DNA from: an uncultured Myxococcales bacterium
Lineage (GTDB): Bacteria; Myxococcota_A; UBA9042; CAIXZC01
DNA length: 64,000 nt
Direction: 5' to 3'
Assembly (NCBI GenBank): GCA_903895725.1
Contig: CAITUV010000029.1
Span: forward strand, 1 to 64,000
Shown: piece by piece, positions 1 to 8,980 of the stretch
Numbering within the stretch: position 1 is the first letter of the stretch
Layout of the letters: each line of letters starts with the position of its first letter
Position numbers and translations under genes: made by a program
Notes under the pieces: model-generated
Told to the model about the DNA's origin: nothing
Seen by the model: only the letters and a program-made list of their open reading frames with translations
Database searches by the model: none

Positions 1-72
1 GGCCTCACCGCCTTGCTGGGCCTCACCGCCTTGCTGGGCCTCACCGCCTTGCTGGGCCTCACCGCCTTGCTG
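1..72. repeat. 18-bp tandem repeat, four perfect copies
   Basis: Four exact copies of an 18-bp unit (GGCCTCACCGCCTTGCTG) lie head to tail and start at the window edge, so the true copy number is unknown. On the minus strand they encode Gln-Gln-Gly-Gly-Glu-Ala in the YCF48-like lipoprotein. Unit length is a multiple of three, so slippage would change linker length without a frameshift. Confidence 0.9.
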
Positions 73-627
73 GCCCTCAGCTCCGGCTTCGGCCGAATCG
101 GTTCCTTCCGACTCTGGCCCCTCGCCTTCGTCCTCGTCCTCCTCGCTCACCGTCTGTCGAGCAAAGGTCGCACCGCCATCCGACGTATGCAGAATCAGGC
201 CGAAGTTGCCGACGAGCCAGCCGGTCTTGGCATCGACGAAGTCCAGGTCGAACAGGGGTTCCTTCACACCGGTCGGCAGAGGTTTCCAGCTCTTGCCGCC
301 GTCTCCAGTGGCCAGGAGCAGGCCGTCGCGGCCTACGATGAACCCGCTGGTCTCGTCCACAAAATCCACGGCGAACAGTGCCTCGCCCTGCCCGCCGTCG
401 AGGAACTCGAAGGAGTTCCCCCGGTCCGCAGAGTGGAGGATGATCCCCGGGAATCCGACGATGAACAGATGCTCGCCCACGAACTGGGCATCGTAGAGCC
501 GATCTCGCTGCGTGAGGCGTTCAAGCCCCTGCCGCTCGACCCGCTCCTGCCCGCCGCTGTTGTGGCAGGCAGGAATCGCCAGGGCAAACAAGGCTGTTCC
601 CAGCATCATGGCAATTGAGAAACGCAT
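1..627 (-). CDS. YCF48/BNR-like lipoprotein, 3' end cut by window edge
   Basis: The frame opens at the ATG at 627 and runs off the left edge, so 209 codons are visible and the C-terminus is missing. A short hydrophobic signal ends at a lipobox-like AIPAC, pointing to an exported lipoprotein. Three related segments follow, with the pattern 'GWLVGNFGLILHTSDGGATF'; this is the blade pattern of YCF48/BNR propeller proteins, which elsewhere act as assembly or accessory factors. After an acidic Glu/Asp stretch the chain enters a Gly-Gly-Glu-Ala-Gln-Gln repeat at the edge. It is the last visible gene of a minus-strand operon behind DUF1329 and DUF1302. In other bacteria such a trio often accompanies an MMPL/RND exporter, so such a gene may lie just outside. 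The family call is fairly sure; the role is inferred. Confidence 0.75.
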   Translation of the reverse strand, partial: MRFSIAMMLGTALFALAIPACHNSGGQERVERQGLERLTQRDRLYDAQFVGEHLFIVGFPGIILHSADRGNSFEFLDGGQGEALFAVDFVDETSGFIVGRDGLLLATGDGGKSWKPLPTGVKEPLFDLDFVDAKTGWLVGNFGLILHTSDGGATFARQTVSEEDEDEGEGPESEGTDSAEAGAEGQQGGEAQQGGEAQQGGEAQQGGEA

Positions 628-690
628 TGGTCGACCGCCTGTCTGGTTGGAGAACGTCGGCCGGGTCTCTCGACCGGCCTGCAATCCCGC

Positions 691-1965
691 CTACTTGCCC
701 ATCTTGCGAAGCGTACTGACCTTGAACTTGCCCGGCTTGAGCCCGACGTTCGCCTTGAAGTTGTAAGACGGGAACGCCGTGGCATGCTCGGCCTGCAGGT
801 CGATGATGAGCGAGGTTCCGATGCCGGGGGGGTACTTCGTCATGTCCTTGGAGTCGTTGTAAGCGTTGATCAGGACCTTCCAGAGCTTGCCCTTCTTGTC
901 GTAGGCCTCCTTGAGGACGATGTAGTAGGTCTCCGAGTCGATGTACATGACCATCTTCGAGTAGGGATAGTCCTTGAACTTCGGAGTGACCTCGACGACG
1001 TAGACGGGCCGAGGCTCCCACTTCATCTTCGGGTTCCAGTGGGGCCAGGTCTGGAAATCGAACACCTTGTCCCGGGCTTCCTTGCCCAGCGGGATTCCGG
1101 CATGCATGGTGGCCATGATCGTGCGCTTCTCGAGCAGCTTCCAGTTCATCCATTCCGGGTAGCCCATGAAGCCACGGACGTCCTCGTACAGCAGGTCGGT
1201 GGAGTTCCACGCGTCGCCCTTGGAGCCGAAGGTGTTGCGCAGCTCACGCTTCATCGTGGGCACGTAGATCCAGCCTTCCTGGTCCTTGGGCTCGATGTAG
1301 CGGCTGTACAGAGCGCCAAAGCCCCGCTTGTCGTAAGGCTGGATGGCATACGTCATGGAGGTGTACTGGATGCTCTTCTTCAGGAACTGCTCGATGGCGG
1401 GGATGGGGGCGATATCGGTCCGGTTGATGGTGCGGATGATGTACTCCCAGACCCACTCCTCCCAGCGCTCGACGCCGTCCTTGGCCGAGACCCAGTAAAC
1501 GCCGTAGTGGAACGTGCCGTCGTCTCCGTTATAGGAGTACTGGTAGTTCCACGCGACCTCGAGGCCGTTCTTGGGATTCGGGAACGGCAGCCCGGCCGTG
1601 TAGTTCTTGATGCCTGTCTTGCGTGCCTCGGAGCCGGTATCGATGAGCTGCGGCTGGCCGAAGTACTTGTTCGTGGCCGCGATGTACCCGTCGGACGGGT
1701 GGACCGCCTTGTAGGCTGTGGTCGGAAGCGTCAGCTTGTACTTGGTGATGAGGATCTCGAGCCCTGCGGGAATGGCCTTCTTCAAGCCGCTCCAGTTGGA
1801 GGCGTCGATCGTCATCCCGGCCTTGAAGCCGGGAATCGCGAGGTCAGGCTTGAATCCGGTCTTCTCGGTCCAGTTCTCCTTGGTGAATGATCCCTCGGCC
1901 AGGGCCGGGGCCGCAAACGCCAGGAGCACTATCACTGCCATGAATGCCATCGCCAGTCTCTTCAT
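691..1965 (-). CDS. DUF1329 family exported protein
   Basis: This is a 424-residue protein with a cleavable signal peptide (MKRLAMAFMAVIVLLAFAAP, cleavage near ALA). The body has the length and Tyr/Trp-rich beta character of DUF1329, a periplasmic/outer-membrane family resembling lipoprotein-sorting folds. I chose the ATG at 1965 because AGGAG sits just upstream; a longer frame adds residues with no signal character. It lies 56 bp downstream of the DUF1302 gene and 63 bp upstream of the YCF48-like gene, all on the minus strand. DUF1302 and DUF1329 are commonly adjacent in proteobacteria and linked to export of hydrophobic compounds or lipids. The substrate here is unknown. Confidence 0.85.
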   Translation of the reverse strand: MKRLAMAFMAVIVLLAFAAPALAEGSFTKENWTEKTGFKPDLAIPGFKAGMTIDASNWSGLKKAIPAGLEILITKYKLTLPTTAYKAVHPSDGYIAATNKYFGQPQLIDTGSEARKTGIKNYTAGLPFPNPKNGLEVAWNYQYSYNGDDGTFHYGVYWVSAKDGVERWEEWVWEYIIRTINRTDIAPIPAIEQFLKKSIQYTSMTYAIQPYDKRGFGALYSRYIEPKDQEGWIYVPTMKRELRNTFGSKGDAWNSTDLLYEDVRGFMGYPEWMNWKLLEKRTIMATMHAGIPLGKEARDKVFDFQTWPHWNPKMKWEPRPVYVVEVTPKFKDYPYSKMVMYIDSETYYIVLKEAYDKKGKLWKVLINAYNDSKDMTKYPPGIGTSLIIDLQAEHATAFPSYNFKANVGLKPGKFKVSTLRKMGK

Positions 1966-2021
1966 CGTCTCACTCCTGTCTGTTGGGGGCACACATCTCT
2001 CCCCGTGACTCGCCGCAAATC

Positions 2022-4361
2022 CTAGAACTGGTACGTCAACCGACCGAACACCTCATCCCGGTCGCGGAACAGGCCGACGTTCTTGTACGGGTCCTCTCCG
2101 AAGAAGAACGTGGCACCGAGCGCGGCCCGCCAACTGGTCCCGAGGGTCAAGCCCAGGCTACCCGTGACGAACCCACCCTGCACGTCCCCCGGGATGTAGA
2201 CGCCGGTGATTCTCGGCATCAGGAGGCCGTGCAGATAGTAGGTGAACATGGATGCCACCAGGGTCACCTGGTGTGCCTCGTAGTAGGAGCCGCCGAACTT
2301 CGTCTTCTCGAGCATGACCTCGGTCGAATCGTAGCCCGGGACATCCACGAACCGGTCCTTCTTGTCCGAGAACACCACCGTGTCCAGTGCCTGGAGCACG
2401 AGCATGATGCTCTGCTCCGGGTTCAGGAACCGGATGAACGTTGGCCGCATGATCTGGAACCCGTAGGAGAAGACCTGCTTCTCGTGCGTCGTGAACCGCG
2501 TCACCAGGTCCTGCCCCAGGACGTAGTCATCCGTGAACTTGTCGGCCGAGCTGATGGCCGGGTAGGTCCGGTTGGGCTCGTAGGCCGCCTCGAAGCGCAC
2601 CACCGCACCGATCGGGTAATTGAACGCATAGTCCAGCGAGAACCCGAGAATGTGCTGCCGCGGGAATTCCAGATGCACCTCGATGTCGTTCCCGAGCGCC
2701 CCGACCGACGAGGTCGGATCCACCGGCTGAACGAAGTACGTGGGCACCGGCGGGCTCATCTGGTGCGTCCAGTAGTAGACCAGGGAGTAGGTGAGGTCCG
2801 AGATCGTCCCCTTCCATCGCACGCCGAGACGGCTGTTCTCGATGTCGTTGTCCGGATAGTGGAAGATCTTGCGTCGGATGTTGAGGCTGCTCTGGTACTC
2901 CTGCTTGGGGGGCAACGGAAGGCCCCAGGCACCGACGAACGTCAAGGGCACGGTCACGGTGTCCTCCGGATCGTCCAGCATGGGTACCCACACGAACTCC
3001 AGGCTTCCTTCCAGCGGCTCCACGTCGACCAGGGTCTTGAGGATCCAGAGCGGAATCCGCTGGTCCTCGAAGCTCTCGAGCGCACCAAAATGCCACGAAG
3101 TGTCCACCGGGTTGATGACGTCCAGCAGCCGATACTGCCCGAGATCACCCCAGGTCACCTGCTGCCGCCCGACGCGGAAGCTCAACCACTCCGCGGCATT
3201 GAAGTCCACGTACAATTCCCGGAACTCGTTCTCGTTGTAGAACTGCTCCTGCACCCACTCCATCGGGTCACCGGCCGTCGTCGGGTCCGGAACCTGCGCC
3301 TGCTCGTCCGCCTCCAGCTTGAGGCTGCGAACCCCGCGAAACAGGAAATGGAGGCTGGCCGCGCTCGACGGATTCCAGTCACCTTCGATCTGCAGGGTGC
3401 TCCGCATCATGGACAGCTCGCCCAGCTTGCCGCCATGGTCGGTGGGGAAAGTCTTCTTGAGCTTCGAGTCATACTCGTAGTAGTCCTCGTCACCGGAAAT
3501 GAACACACCGGACTGGTTCTGGATGTACCCGTTGACGGTGAACAGCGGCTGCTCGTCCTCCTCGGTCCCCTCTTCCGAATACTCCTCAGAGTATCCGTCG
3601 GAGATGGACTCGCTGCCATCGTCCGGGCTGGGTGCTTCCTCGGTGGGCTCCTCCTCCGGTTCAGCGGCAGCCTCCTCCGCTGCAGCATCGGCTGCGGCCT
3701 TCTCGGCCGCGGCTTTGTCTGCGGCCTCCTTCTCCGCCGCTGCCTTCTCGGCTGCGGCCTTGTCTGCGGCCTCCTTCTCCTTGGCGGCCTTCTCGGCTGC
3801 AGCCTTGTCCTTGGCAGACTTCTCCGCTGTGGCCTTGTCTGCGGCCTCCTTCTCCCTGGCAGCCTTCTCCGCTGCGGCCTTGTCTGCGGCCTCCTTCTCC
3901 CTGGCGGCCTTCTCGGCCGCGGCCTTGTCCTTGGCAGCCTTCTCGGCTGCGGCCTTGTCTGCGGCCTCCTTCTCTTTGGCGGCCTTCTCCGCTGCGGCCT
4001 TGTCCTTGGCAGCCTTCCCGGCTGCGGCCTTGTCTGCGGCCTCCTTCTCCTTGGCGGCCTTCTCCGCTGCGGCCTTGTCTGCGGCCTCCTTCTCCTTGGC
4101 GGCCTTCTCCGCTGCGGCCTTGTCTGCGGCTTCCTTCTCCTTGGCGGCCTTCTCCGCTGCGGCCTTGTCTGCGGCCTCCTTGTCTGCGGCCTCTTTGGCG
4201 GCCTTCTCGGCAGCCTCCTTCTCTGCGGCAACGGCCTCGTCGAGTGGCTCGACCGACGGGACGATGACGCCATCGTCCGCCTTGGGATCGGTCTGGCCAA
4301 AGGCCAGGGTCGGAAGAATGCAGCAAAGGGTGCAGGCCATCAGGATAGTTGCGGTTCTCAC
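2022..4361 (-). CDS. DUF1302 outer-membrane barrel with Lys/Ala/Glu-rich arm
   Basis: Translation probably starts at the GTG at 4361, five bases after AGGAGG, giving 779 residues with a signal peptide ending near LAFGQ. Residues about 41-231 consist almost wholly of Ala, Lys, Glu and Asp in a 15-residue repeat, predicted to be one long helix like TolA domain II. An acidic linker follows, then a beta-rich domain of about 500 residues with the DUF1302 signature '[20 protein letters not shown]' and a terminal Phe typical of outer-membrane barrels (it ends YQF). The barrel is the expected DUF1302 length; the helical arm is extra. It lies directly upstream of DUF1329. A role in outer-membrane transport is inferred from the family. 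Confidence 0.85.
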   Translation of the reverse strand: MRTATILMACTLCCILPTLAFGQTDPKADDGVIVPSVEPLDEAVAAEKEAAEKAAKEAADKEAADKAAAEKAAKEKEAADKAAAEKAAKEKEAADKAAAEKAAKEKEAADKAAAGKAAKDKAAAEKAAKEKEAADKAAAEKAAKDKAAAEKAAREKEAADKAAAEKAAREKEAADKATAEKSAKDKAAAEKAAKEKEAADKAAAEKAAAEKEAADKAAAEKAAADAAAEEAAAEPEEEPTEEAPSPDDGSESISDGYSEEYSEEGTEEDEQPLFTVNGYIQNQSGVFISGDEDYYEYDSKLKKTFPTDHGGKLGELSMMRSTLQIEGDWNPSSAASLHFLFRGVRSLKLEADEQAQVPDPTTAGDPMEWVQEQFYNENEFRELYVDFNAAEWLSFRVGRQQVTWGDLGQYRLLDVINPVDTSWHFGALESFEDQRIPLWILKTLVDVEPLEGSLEFVWVPMLDDPEDTVTVPLTFVGAWGLPLPPKQEYQSSLNIRRKIFHYPDNDIENSRLGVRWKGTISDLTYSLVYYWTHQMSPPVPTYFVQPVDPTSSVGALGNDIEVHLEFPRQHILGFSLDYAFNYPIGAVVRFEAAYEPNRTYPAISSADKFTDDYVLGQDLVTRFTTHEKQVFSYGFQIMRPTFIRFLNPEQSIMLVLQALDTVVFSDKKDRFVDVPGYDSTEVMLEKTKFGGSYYEAHQVTLVASMFTYYLHGLLMPRITGVYIPGDVQGGFVTGSLGLTLGTSWRAALGATFFFGEDPYKNVGLFRDRDEVFGRLTYQF
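3668..4240 (-). repeat. Imperfect 45-bp repeats encoding a helical arm
   Basis: This stretch of the DUF1302 gene is built from near-identical 45-bp units, each encoding variants of [15 protein letters not shown]. Single-base differences between units are mostly synonymous or Lys/Arg swaps, so the amino-acid pattern has been kept while the DNA drifts. That argues for selection on a long charged helix rather than recent slippage alone. Confidence 0.85.
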
Positions 4362-4466
4362 GCCGTCCTCCTCAGGTCTTTCGCCGGCGGCCCCGGGGAA
4401 GCTGGGGGCCGCCGGCGGTACATCCACTTACCGGCCCCGTTTGAACAGGGCCGGCGCTCTCGAAGC

Positions 4467-5333
4467 CTACTTGCAGTCAGCGGGCGTCGGGTTGGCGTCG
4501 CCCTTGACGTAGATGTTGCTGATGCCGATGGCATCGCCGTAGGTGAAGATCTCGATGGAACCGATCTCGGTTTCTCCGACCTTCGCGATGACCTTGGACT
4601 TGCCGGCCGGCAGGTTGGTGGCAAGGAAACGGCCATGGGCGGGGCAGGTGGACGCCTGCTTGTCGAGCGTGGTGGGGAGGCCGCCTTCGCAAGCCATGTA
4701 GCGGACGTCACCGGCCGGATCGCTGGTGACAGTGGCGCACCCGACGGGCTCTTCCTCGCCGTCGGCATTCACGTAGTAGATGGCGCCGGCGACGGTGCCC
4801 TTTCCGGCGTCGACAACCAGGCCGGCCAGGCCCAGAGCCATCTGGTACACCGTGTTGGACACGATCCAGAGAGTCTCGTCCGTGGCATCGGGCTCGTAGT
4901 TGAACTGGTAGGTATCCTTGTGATTGGCCTTGGTGGTCTTGAAGGCCAGGAGCTTGGTGGAGTCCATGTCGGGGAATTCCACTTCGCCGTTTGCACCCGA
5001 AACGACGGAGACGCCGGTGCCATTGCCGGTTTCGTTGTCGAAGAGCTCGATGGAGGCGTCGGCCACGGGCAGGTCGGTTCCGAACCCGATGAGCGTTCCC
5101 TTGAAGGTGACCTTGGTCGGGGTGACGGTTTCCTCGGGGGTCGTGGTCTCACCCTCGATGGTCTCACCTTCGGTGACCTCGGCCGGAGTCGTCGTTTCGG
5201 CAGCGACTTCCTCGCCGCCCGTGACGTCCTCGGCGACCTTGGTATCCTCGGTCGTCTTCTCCTCTTCCTCCCCGCACCCGATACCGTAGATTCCGAACAG
5301 CACGCACACAGCCAGAGCCAGCTTCGTCTTCAT
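4467..5333 (-). CDS. Lipoprotein with carboxypeptidase-regulatory-like repeats
   Basis: A 288-residue lipoprotein: the signal peptide MKTKLALAVCVLFGIYGIGC ends in a lipobox. A Thr/Glu-rich linker of about 60 residues follows. The folded part looks like two small beta-sandwich units of the carboxypeptidase-regulatory type, with 'VTFKGTLIGFGTDLPVADAS' opening the first and a four-cysteine segment in the second. The ATG at 5333 has AAAGGAGG upstream; a longer frame reaching 5471 crosses the promoter and is not credible. It is first in the operon with DUF1302, DUF1329 and the YCF48-like gene. The domain call is from pattern only; function unknown. Confidence 0.75.
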   Translation of the reverse strand: MKTKLALAVCVLFGIYGIGCGEEEEKTTEDTKVAEDVTGGEEVAAETTTPAEVTEGETIEGETTTPEETVTPTKVTFKGTLIGFGTDLPVADASIELFDNETGNGTGVSVVSGANGEVEFPDMDSTKLLAFKTTKANHKDTYQFNYEPDATDETLWIVSNTVYQMALGLAGLVVDAGKGTVAGAIYYVNADGEEEPVGCATVTSDPAGDVRYMACEGGLPTTLDKQASTCPAHGRFLATNLPAGKSKVIAKVGETEIGSIEIFTYGDAIGISNIYVKGDANPTPADCK

Positions 5334-5453
5334 CTGTTTCCTCCTTTGAAGACAGTAGTGTCCAACGAGTCCAAACCGATTCGGATGAACCGCCCGATCC
5401 CCCTCACCATCCGCATCCGCTCGTCCTGGGGCGACATCCCGATTAGTGAGAAT

Positions 5454-5482
5454 CTTGTCGCATTCCGCCACAGGTTTGTCAA
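5454..5482 (-). promoter_or_regulatory. Sigma-70-like promoter of the DUF1302 operon
   Basis: On the minus strand a perfect -35 TTGACA (5477-5482) is followed after 17 bp by GACAAG (5454-5459). It lies about 115 bp upstream of the ATG at 5333, in the only sizeable gap (192 bp) before the operon. The -10 match is only 3 of 6. Confidence 0.5.
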
Positions 5483-5525
5483 GGCAATTGCGCCCGCCTG
5501 CGTGAGGCGCGTGCGAGTGCCGTGG

Positions 5526-8500
5526 TTACGGAGTGACGCTCACGCACATGACGGCGAGCCAGTCGGTGCAGGGGTGGGAGGTCTCCTGGAGAAGGAGGGT
5601 GTGAGCATCGAGCTCGGTGGCCGTGCCCTGGACCCCGGTGGAGGTCCAGGAGTCGCAGTGCGTGCCCCCGACGTTGCCGACAGCGTCCGTCCCGGTCCAG
5701 CAGTCGGCGTCGGACCAGTCGGGATTGGCCCCGGTGCTCTCGTCCACCATCTTCCCGTCGAACGCGTAGATCCAGTATGAACCGATGCCGCCTCCGCTGG
5801 AGAAGACCTGGTTCCAGCTGTCGAACAGCTTCTCGTCGTTCCGGTTGTAGACCGGTACGAGGGACGCCTTCTTTCCGGTGAGCAGATCCTTGACGTTCTT
5901 TCCGGGGACGGAAAGAAACGCTTTGAACGTCTGCTTGAAGCCTGCGGCCTTTGCCTCAGACAGGCACAGAGCATCGGCACCGGAAAGACCGCCCAGGTTC
6001 CCCTGGTGTGCGTTGTTGAGAGCCATGATGTAGATCTTCGAGGGCAGGCACTCGCCCGAGTCGCAGATGCCGCCGGTGCAGGGCCCGCAGCTGCCTCCGC
6101 AGCCGTCGTCGCCGCACTCCTTTCCCGCACAGTTGGGGACGCACTGCGTGCAGACGCCGGCCTTGCAGGACCAGGTGGGCCCTGGCCCGCAGGCCGCACC
6201 GTCCGGAAGGGTGGAATGGGCACAGCCGGTTGCAGGGGCGCAGGAGTCCTTGGTGCAGGCGTTGGAGTCGTCGCACGAGACCGCCTGGCCTGCGGTGCAC
6301 TTGCCTCCCGCACACAGTTCCCCCTCGGTGCACTTGTTGCCGTCGTCGCAGGTCGCTGTATTCGCCACGAACGTACAGCCGGTCTTGGCATCGCAGCCGT
6401 CATCCGTGCAGACGTTGCCGTCGTTGCACTCGACTGGAGCACCGGCCTTGCACAGTCCGGCATCGCAGAGATCGAATGCGGTGCAGAGGCTCCCGTCCTC
6501 GCACGGGTTCTGATTGGGGTCGTGGAGGCATCCCGTCAGCGGCTCGCACGAATCCGTGGTGCAGACGTTGGCATCGTCGCAGGACAGCTTCGTTCCCGGT
6601 GCGCACTTCAAGTTGGCGCAGACGTCCCCGACCGTGCATGCGTTGCCGTCGTTGCACGGGGCGGTGTTGGACTTGTGGATGCACCCTGCTGCCGGATCGC
6701 AGGAATCGTCGGTGCACACGTTCCCATCCTCGCAGGCGAGCGTCAGCCCGGCCGAGCAAGTTCCGTTCTTGCACTTGTCCATCAGCGTGCAGGCGTCGCC
6801 GTCGTCGCACGGATTCTGGTTGACCTTGTGCACGCAGCCGAGCTTCGGGTCACAGGTGTCATCCGTGCAGAGGTTTCCGTCGTCGCAGTCGGCAAGGCCA
6901 CTGTAAACGCACTGGCCCGCATCGCAGTGGTCTCCCTGAGTGCACCCGTTGCCGTCGTCGCACGATTCCTGGTTCGCCTCGTGCAGGCACGTTCCCGCCG
7001 GGCCGCAGGCGTCGGTCGTACACGGGTTGCCGTCGCTGCAATCCGGTGCGGGGCCGGGGACGCATTTTCCGGCCTGGCACGAGTCGTTCAGCGTGCAGGC
7101 ATTCCCGTCGCTGCATGGTCCCGGGGCCGGATCGAACACGCACCCCTTGAGCGCGAGGCAGAAGTCCTTGGTGCAGGGGTTGGAATCGTCGCACTTCTTG
7201 TCACCCGAGCTGACGCACTTGCCTCCCACACAGTAGTCGAGCAGCGTGCACTCGTTGCCGTCGTCGCACAGCTCCTGGTTCGCTGCGTGCAGGCACCCCT
7301 GTTCCGGATCGCACGAGTCCGACGTGCAGACGTTGCCGTCATCGCATGCAAGCGGTGCGCCGGGTAGGCAGAGACCGCCTGCGCAGGCGTCACCCTGGGT
7401 GCACGTGTCGTAGTCGTTGCACGGCTTGGTGTTCGGGGCATGGATGCAACCGGCCAGCGGGTCGCAGGAGTCGTCCGTGCAGGGGTTGTCGTCCGCACAA
7501 GAGGCCGCGATCCCGGACACGCACTTGCCCGCCAGGCAGACATCCCCCACGGTGCACTCGTTGGCGTCGTCACAGGCAAAACCCTCGTGAGCGGGAGCGA
7601 GCCCGCATTTGCCCGAGGCCGGGTCGCAGTTGGAGGCCTGGCAGATCGCGTCCTGTCCTTCGGGTTCCGGGCAGACCACGGGAGACTCGGGGACGACGGC
7701 ACACTGGAACGGGAGGGCCGAGGTGTCGCAATGGAGCACCCCGTTGCACAGGTCGCCGTCCTCCAGCGCCTTGCAGTCCGCGTCTTCCTGGCAGTCGCAG
7801 GAAACGGCGACGCCGGCACAGACCGTCTCATCGCACAAGTCGGCCACGGTGCAGGGATTGCCGTCATCGCACTTGGCCAGGTTCGCTGAGAACTTGCAGC
7901 CGCCGAGCCCGTCGCAGGCGTCGTCGGTGCACGGATTCTTGTCGTCGCACAGGGCGGGCGTCCCCACGCATTGTCCGGCAACGCAATGGTCGCCCACGGT
8001 GCACACGTCCTCGTCCTTGCATTCTCCCACGTCGAGGGGAACGTGCAGGCAGCCGTCTTCCCCCTCGCAGGAATCCTGCGTGCACTCGTTGCCGTCGTCG
8101 CACAAGTTGATGTAGTCGCCCCCGACCTGCTTCGGCTCATCGGTCGCTGCGTCGCAGTCGTCATCCAGGCCGTTGCACGTCTCTTCGGCCGGAACGGTCG
8201 CCGAGCAATCGGACAATCCGTCCGCCCCGCACACACGCTTGCCCGTGCAGGTCCCCCATTCGTTGGCCGTCTCGCACGGAGTCCACAGCCCCAACGCCAC
8301 CGACGTCGCGGTGCACGGGCACACGCCCGCATCGGCCACGCACTGGTGCAGCGTGACGCCATCGACCGTTACCGCCTCCTTGCAGGTGAAGCCCCAGGGG
8401 CAGATCTTGCCCTCACCCGGACTCGCCGCCGGGTCGCAAGAGCCGCCGCAGAAGCTCCCCTGAGCCCCGTAGTCCACGCACACGTCCTCGACCGTGACCA

Positions 8501-8951
8501 GGCTCTTGCAGTCCGCGCTGGTGGCACACGGACGACAGAGGTGGGTGAACTGGGAGATGCACACGGACACGAGGTCGGGACCTCCGCTGCCCACCTGCCG
8601 GCACTCCCAGCCGGGCGGGCACTCGTCCTGACAGTGCCGGGTACAGACTCCCTCGCCGAGATGAGTCACGCAGAACCCCTCGAGGCAATCCTCGTTGGAG
8701 CTGCACGGGTCTCCGAAGCAGCCGTCTCCCGGCTTGCACCCGCCCCCCGGAATCTCCACGTAGAAGTCGAAGACATCCTCGACGGGCACATCGTCGGACC
8801 CCGGCAGGTCCGGTTCCGCAACGTCCCCCGTCACGTCGGGCAGGTCGGGGGCAACGATGTCGCTCCCCGTGTCCGGTACCTGGGTCGTCACCGGGTCGTT
8901 CCCGCACGAAGCGGCCAATGCCACCACCAGAACGAGCGACTTCACTCTCAT
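5526..8951 (-). CDS. Giant Cys-rich lipoprotein with endostatin-like C-terminal domain
   Basis: A 1141-residue lipoprotein starting at the ATG at 8951 (AGAAGG seven bases upstream); the signal ends LAASC. A short Asp/Pro/Val linker leads into a Cys-rich head that includes 'GFCVTHLGEGVCTRHCQDEC' and one MopE-type CNGLDDDCD motif. About eleven tandem units follow, each pairing CDDGNxCTxxDxCxxGxC with CDDGNxCTxDxCDPxxGC. Residues about 972-1141 form a different domain: 'IYIMALNNAHQGNLGGLSGA', then FKAFLS, LFDSW, YAFDGK and paired late cysteines. That order matches collagen XV/XVIII endostatin and bacterial DUF1554, members of the C-type-lectin-like fold. It lies 29 bp behind another giant lipoprotein gene and is probably co-transcribed. 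Cell-surface binding is inferred. Confidence 0.85.
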   Translation of the reverse strand: MRVKSLVLVVALAASCGNDPVTTQVPDTGSDIVAPDLPDVTGDVAEPDLPGSDDVPVEDVFDFYVEIPGGGCKPGDGCFGDPCSSNEDCLEGFCVTHLGEGVCTRHCQDECPPGWECRQVGSGGPDLVSVCISQFTHLCRPCATSADCKSLVTVEDVCVDYGAQGSFCGGSCDPAASPGEGKICPWGFTCKEAVTVDGVTLHQCVADAGVCPCTATSVALGLWTPCETANEWGTCTGKRVCGADGLSDCSATVPAEETCNGLDDDCDAATDEPKQVGGDYINLCDDGNECTQDSCEGEDGCLHVPLDVGECKDEDVCTVGDHCVAGQCVGTPALCDDKNPCTDDACDGLGGCKFSANLAKCDDGNPCTVADLCDETVCAGVAVSCDCQEDADCKALEDGDLCNGVLHCDTSALPFQCAVVPESPVVCPEPEGQDAICQASNCDPASGKCGLAPAHEGFACDDANECTVGDVCLAGKCVSGIAASCADDNPCTDDSCDPLAGCIHAPNTKPCNDYDTCTQGDACAGGLCLPGAPLACDDGNVCTSDSCDPEQGCLHAANQELCDDGNECTLLDYCVGGKCVSSGDKKCDDSNPCTKDFCLALKGCVFDPAPGPCSDGNACTLNDSCQAGKCVPGPAPDCSDGNPCTTDACGPAGTCLHEANQESCDDGNGCTQGDHCDAGQCVYSGLADCDDGNLCTDDTCDPKLGCVHKVNQNPCDDGDACTLMDKCKNGTCSAGLTLACEDGNVCTDDSCDPAAGCIHKSNTAPCNDGNACTVGDVCANLKCAPGTKLSCDDANVCTTDSCEPLTGCLHDPNQNPCEDGSLCTAFDLCDAGLCKAGAPVECNDGNVCTDDGCDAKTGCTFVANTATCDDGNKCTEGELCAGGKCTAGQAVSCDDSNACTKDSCAPATGCAHSTLPDGAACGPGPTWSCKAGVCTQCVPNCAGKECGDDGCGGSCGPCTGGICDSGECLPSKIYIMALNNAHQGNLGGLSGADALCLSEAKAAGFKQTFKAFLSVPGKNVKDLLTGKKASLVPVYNRNDEKLFDSWNQVFSSGGGIGSYWIYAFDGKMVDESTGANPDWSDADCWTGTDAVGNVGGTHCDSWTSTGVQGTATELDAHTLLLQETSHPCTDWLAVMCVSVTP

Positions 8952-8980
8952 GGCGTACCTTCTTTCTGAGTCGGGGATGG

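Noticed and set aside
6040..8100. Cys-rich units as EGF domains or metallothionein
   Set aside because: Spacing and the fixed CDDGNxCT core do not fit EGF, and the Asp/Gly content with paired cysteines fits a disulfide-bonded stalk better than a metal-thiolate protein.
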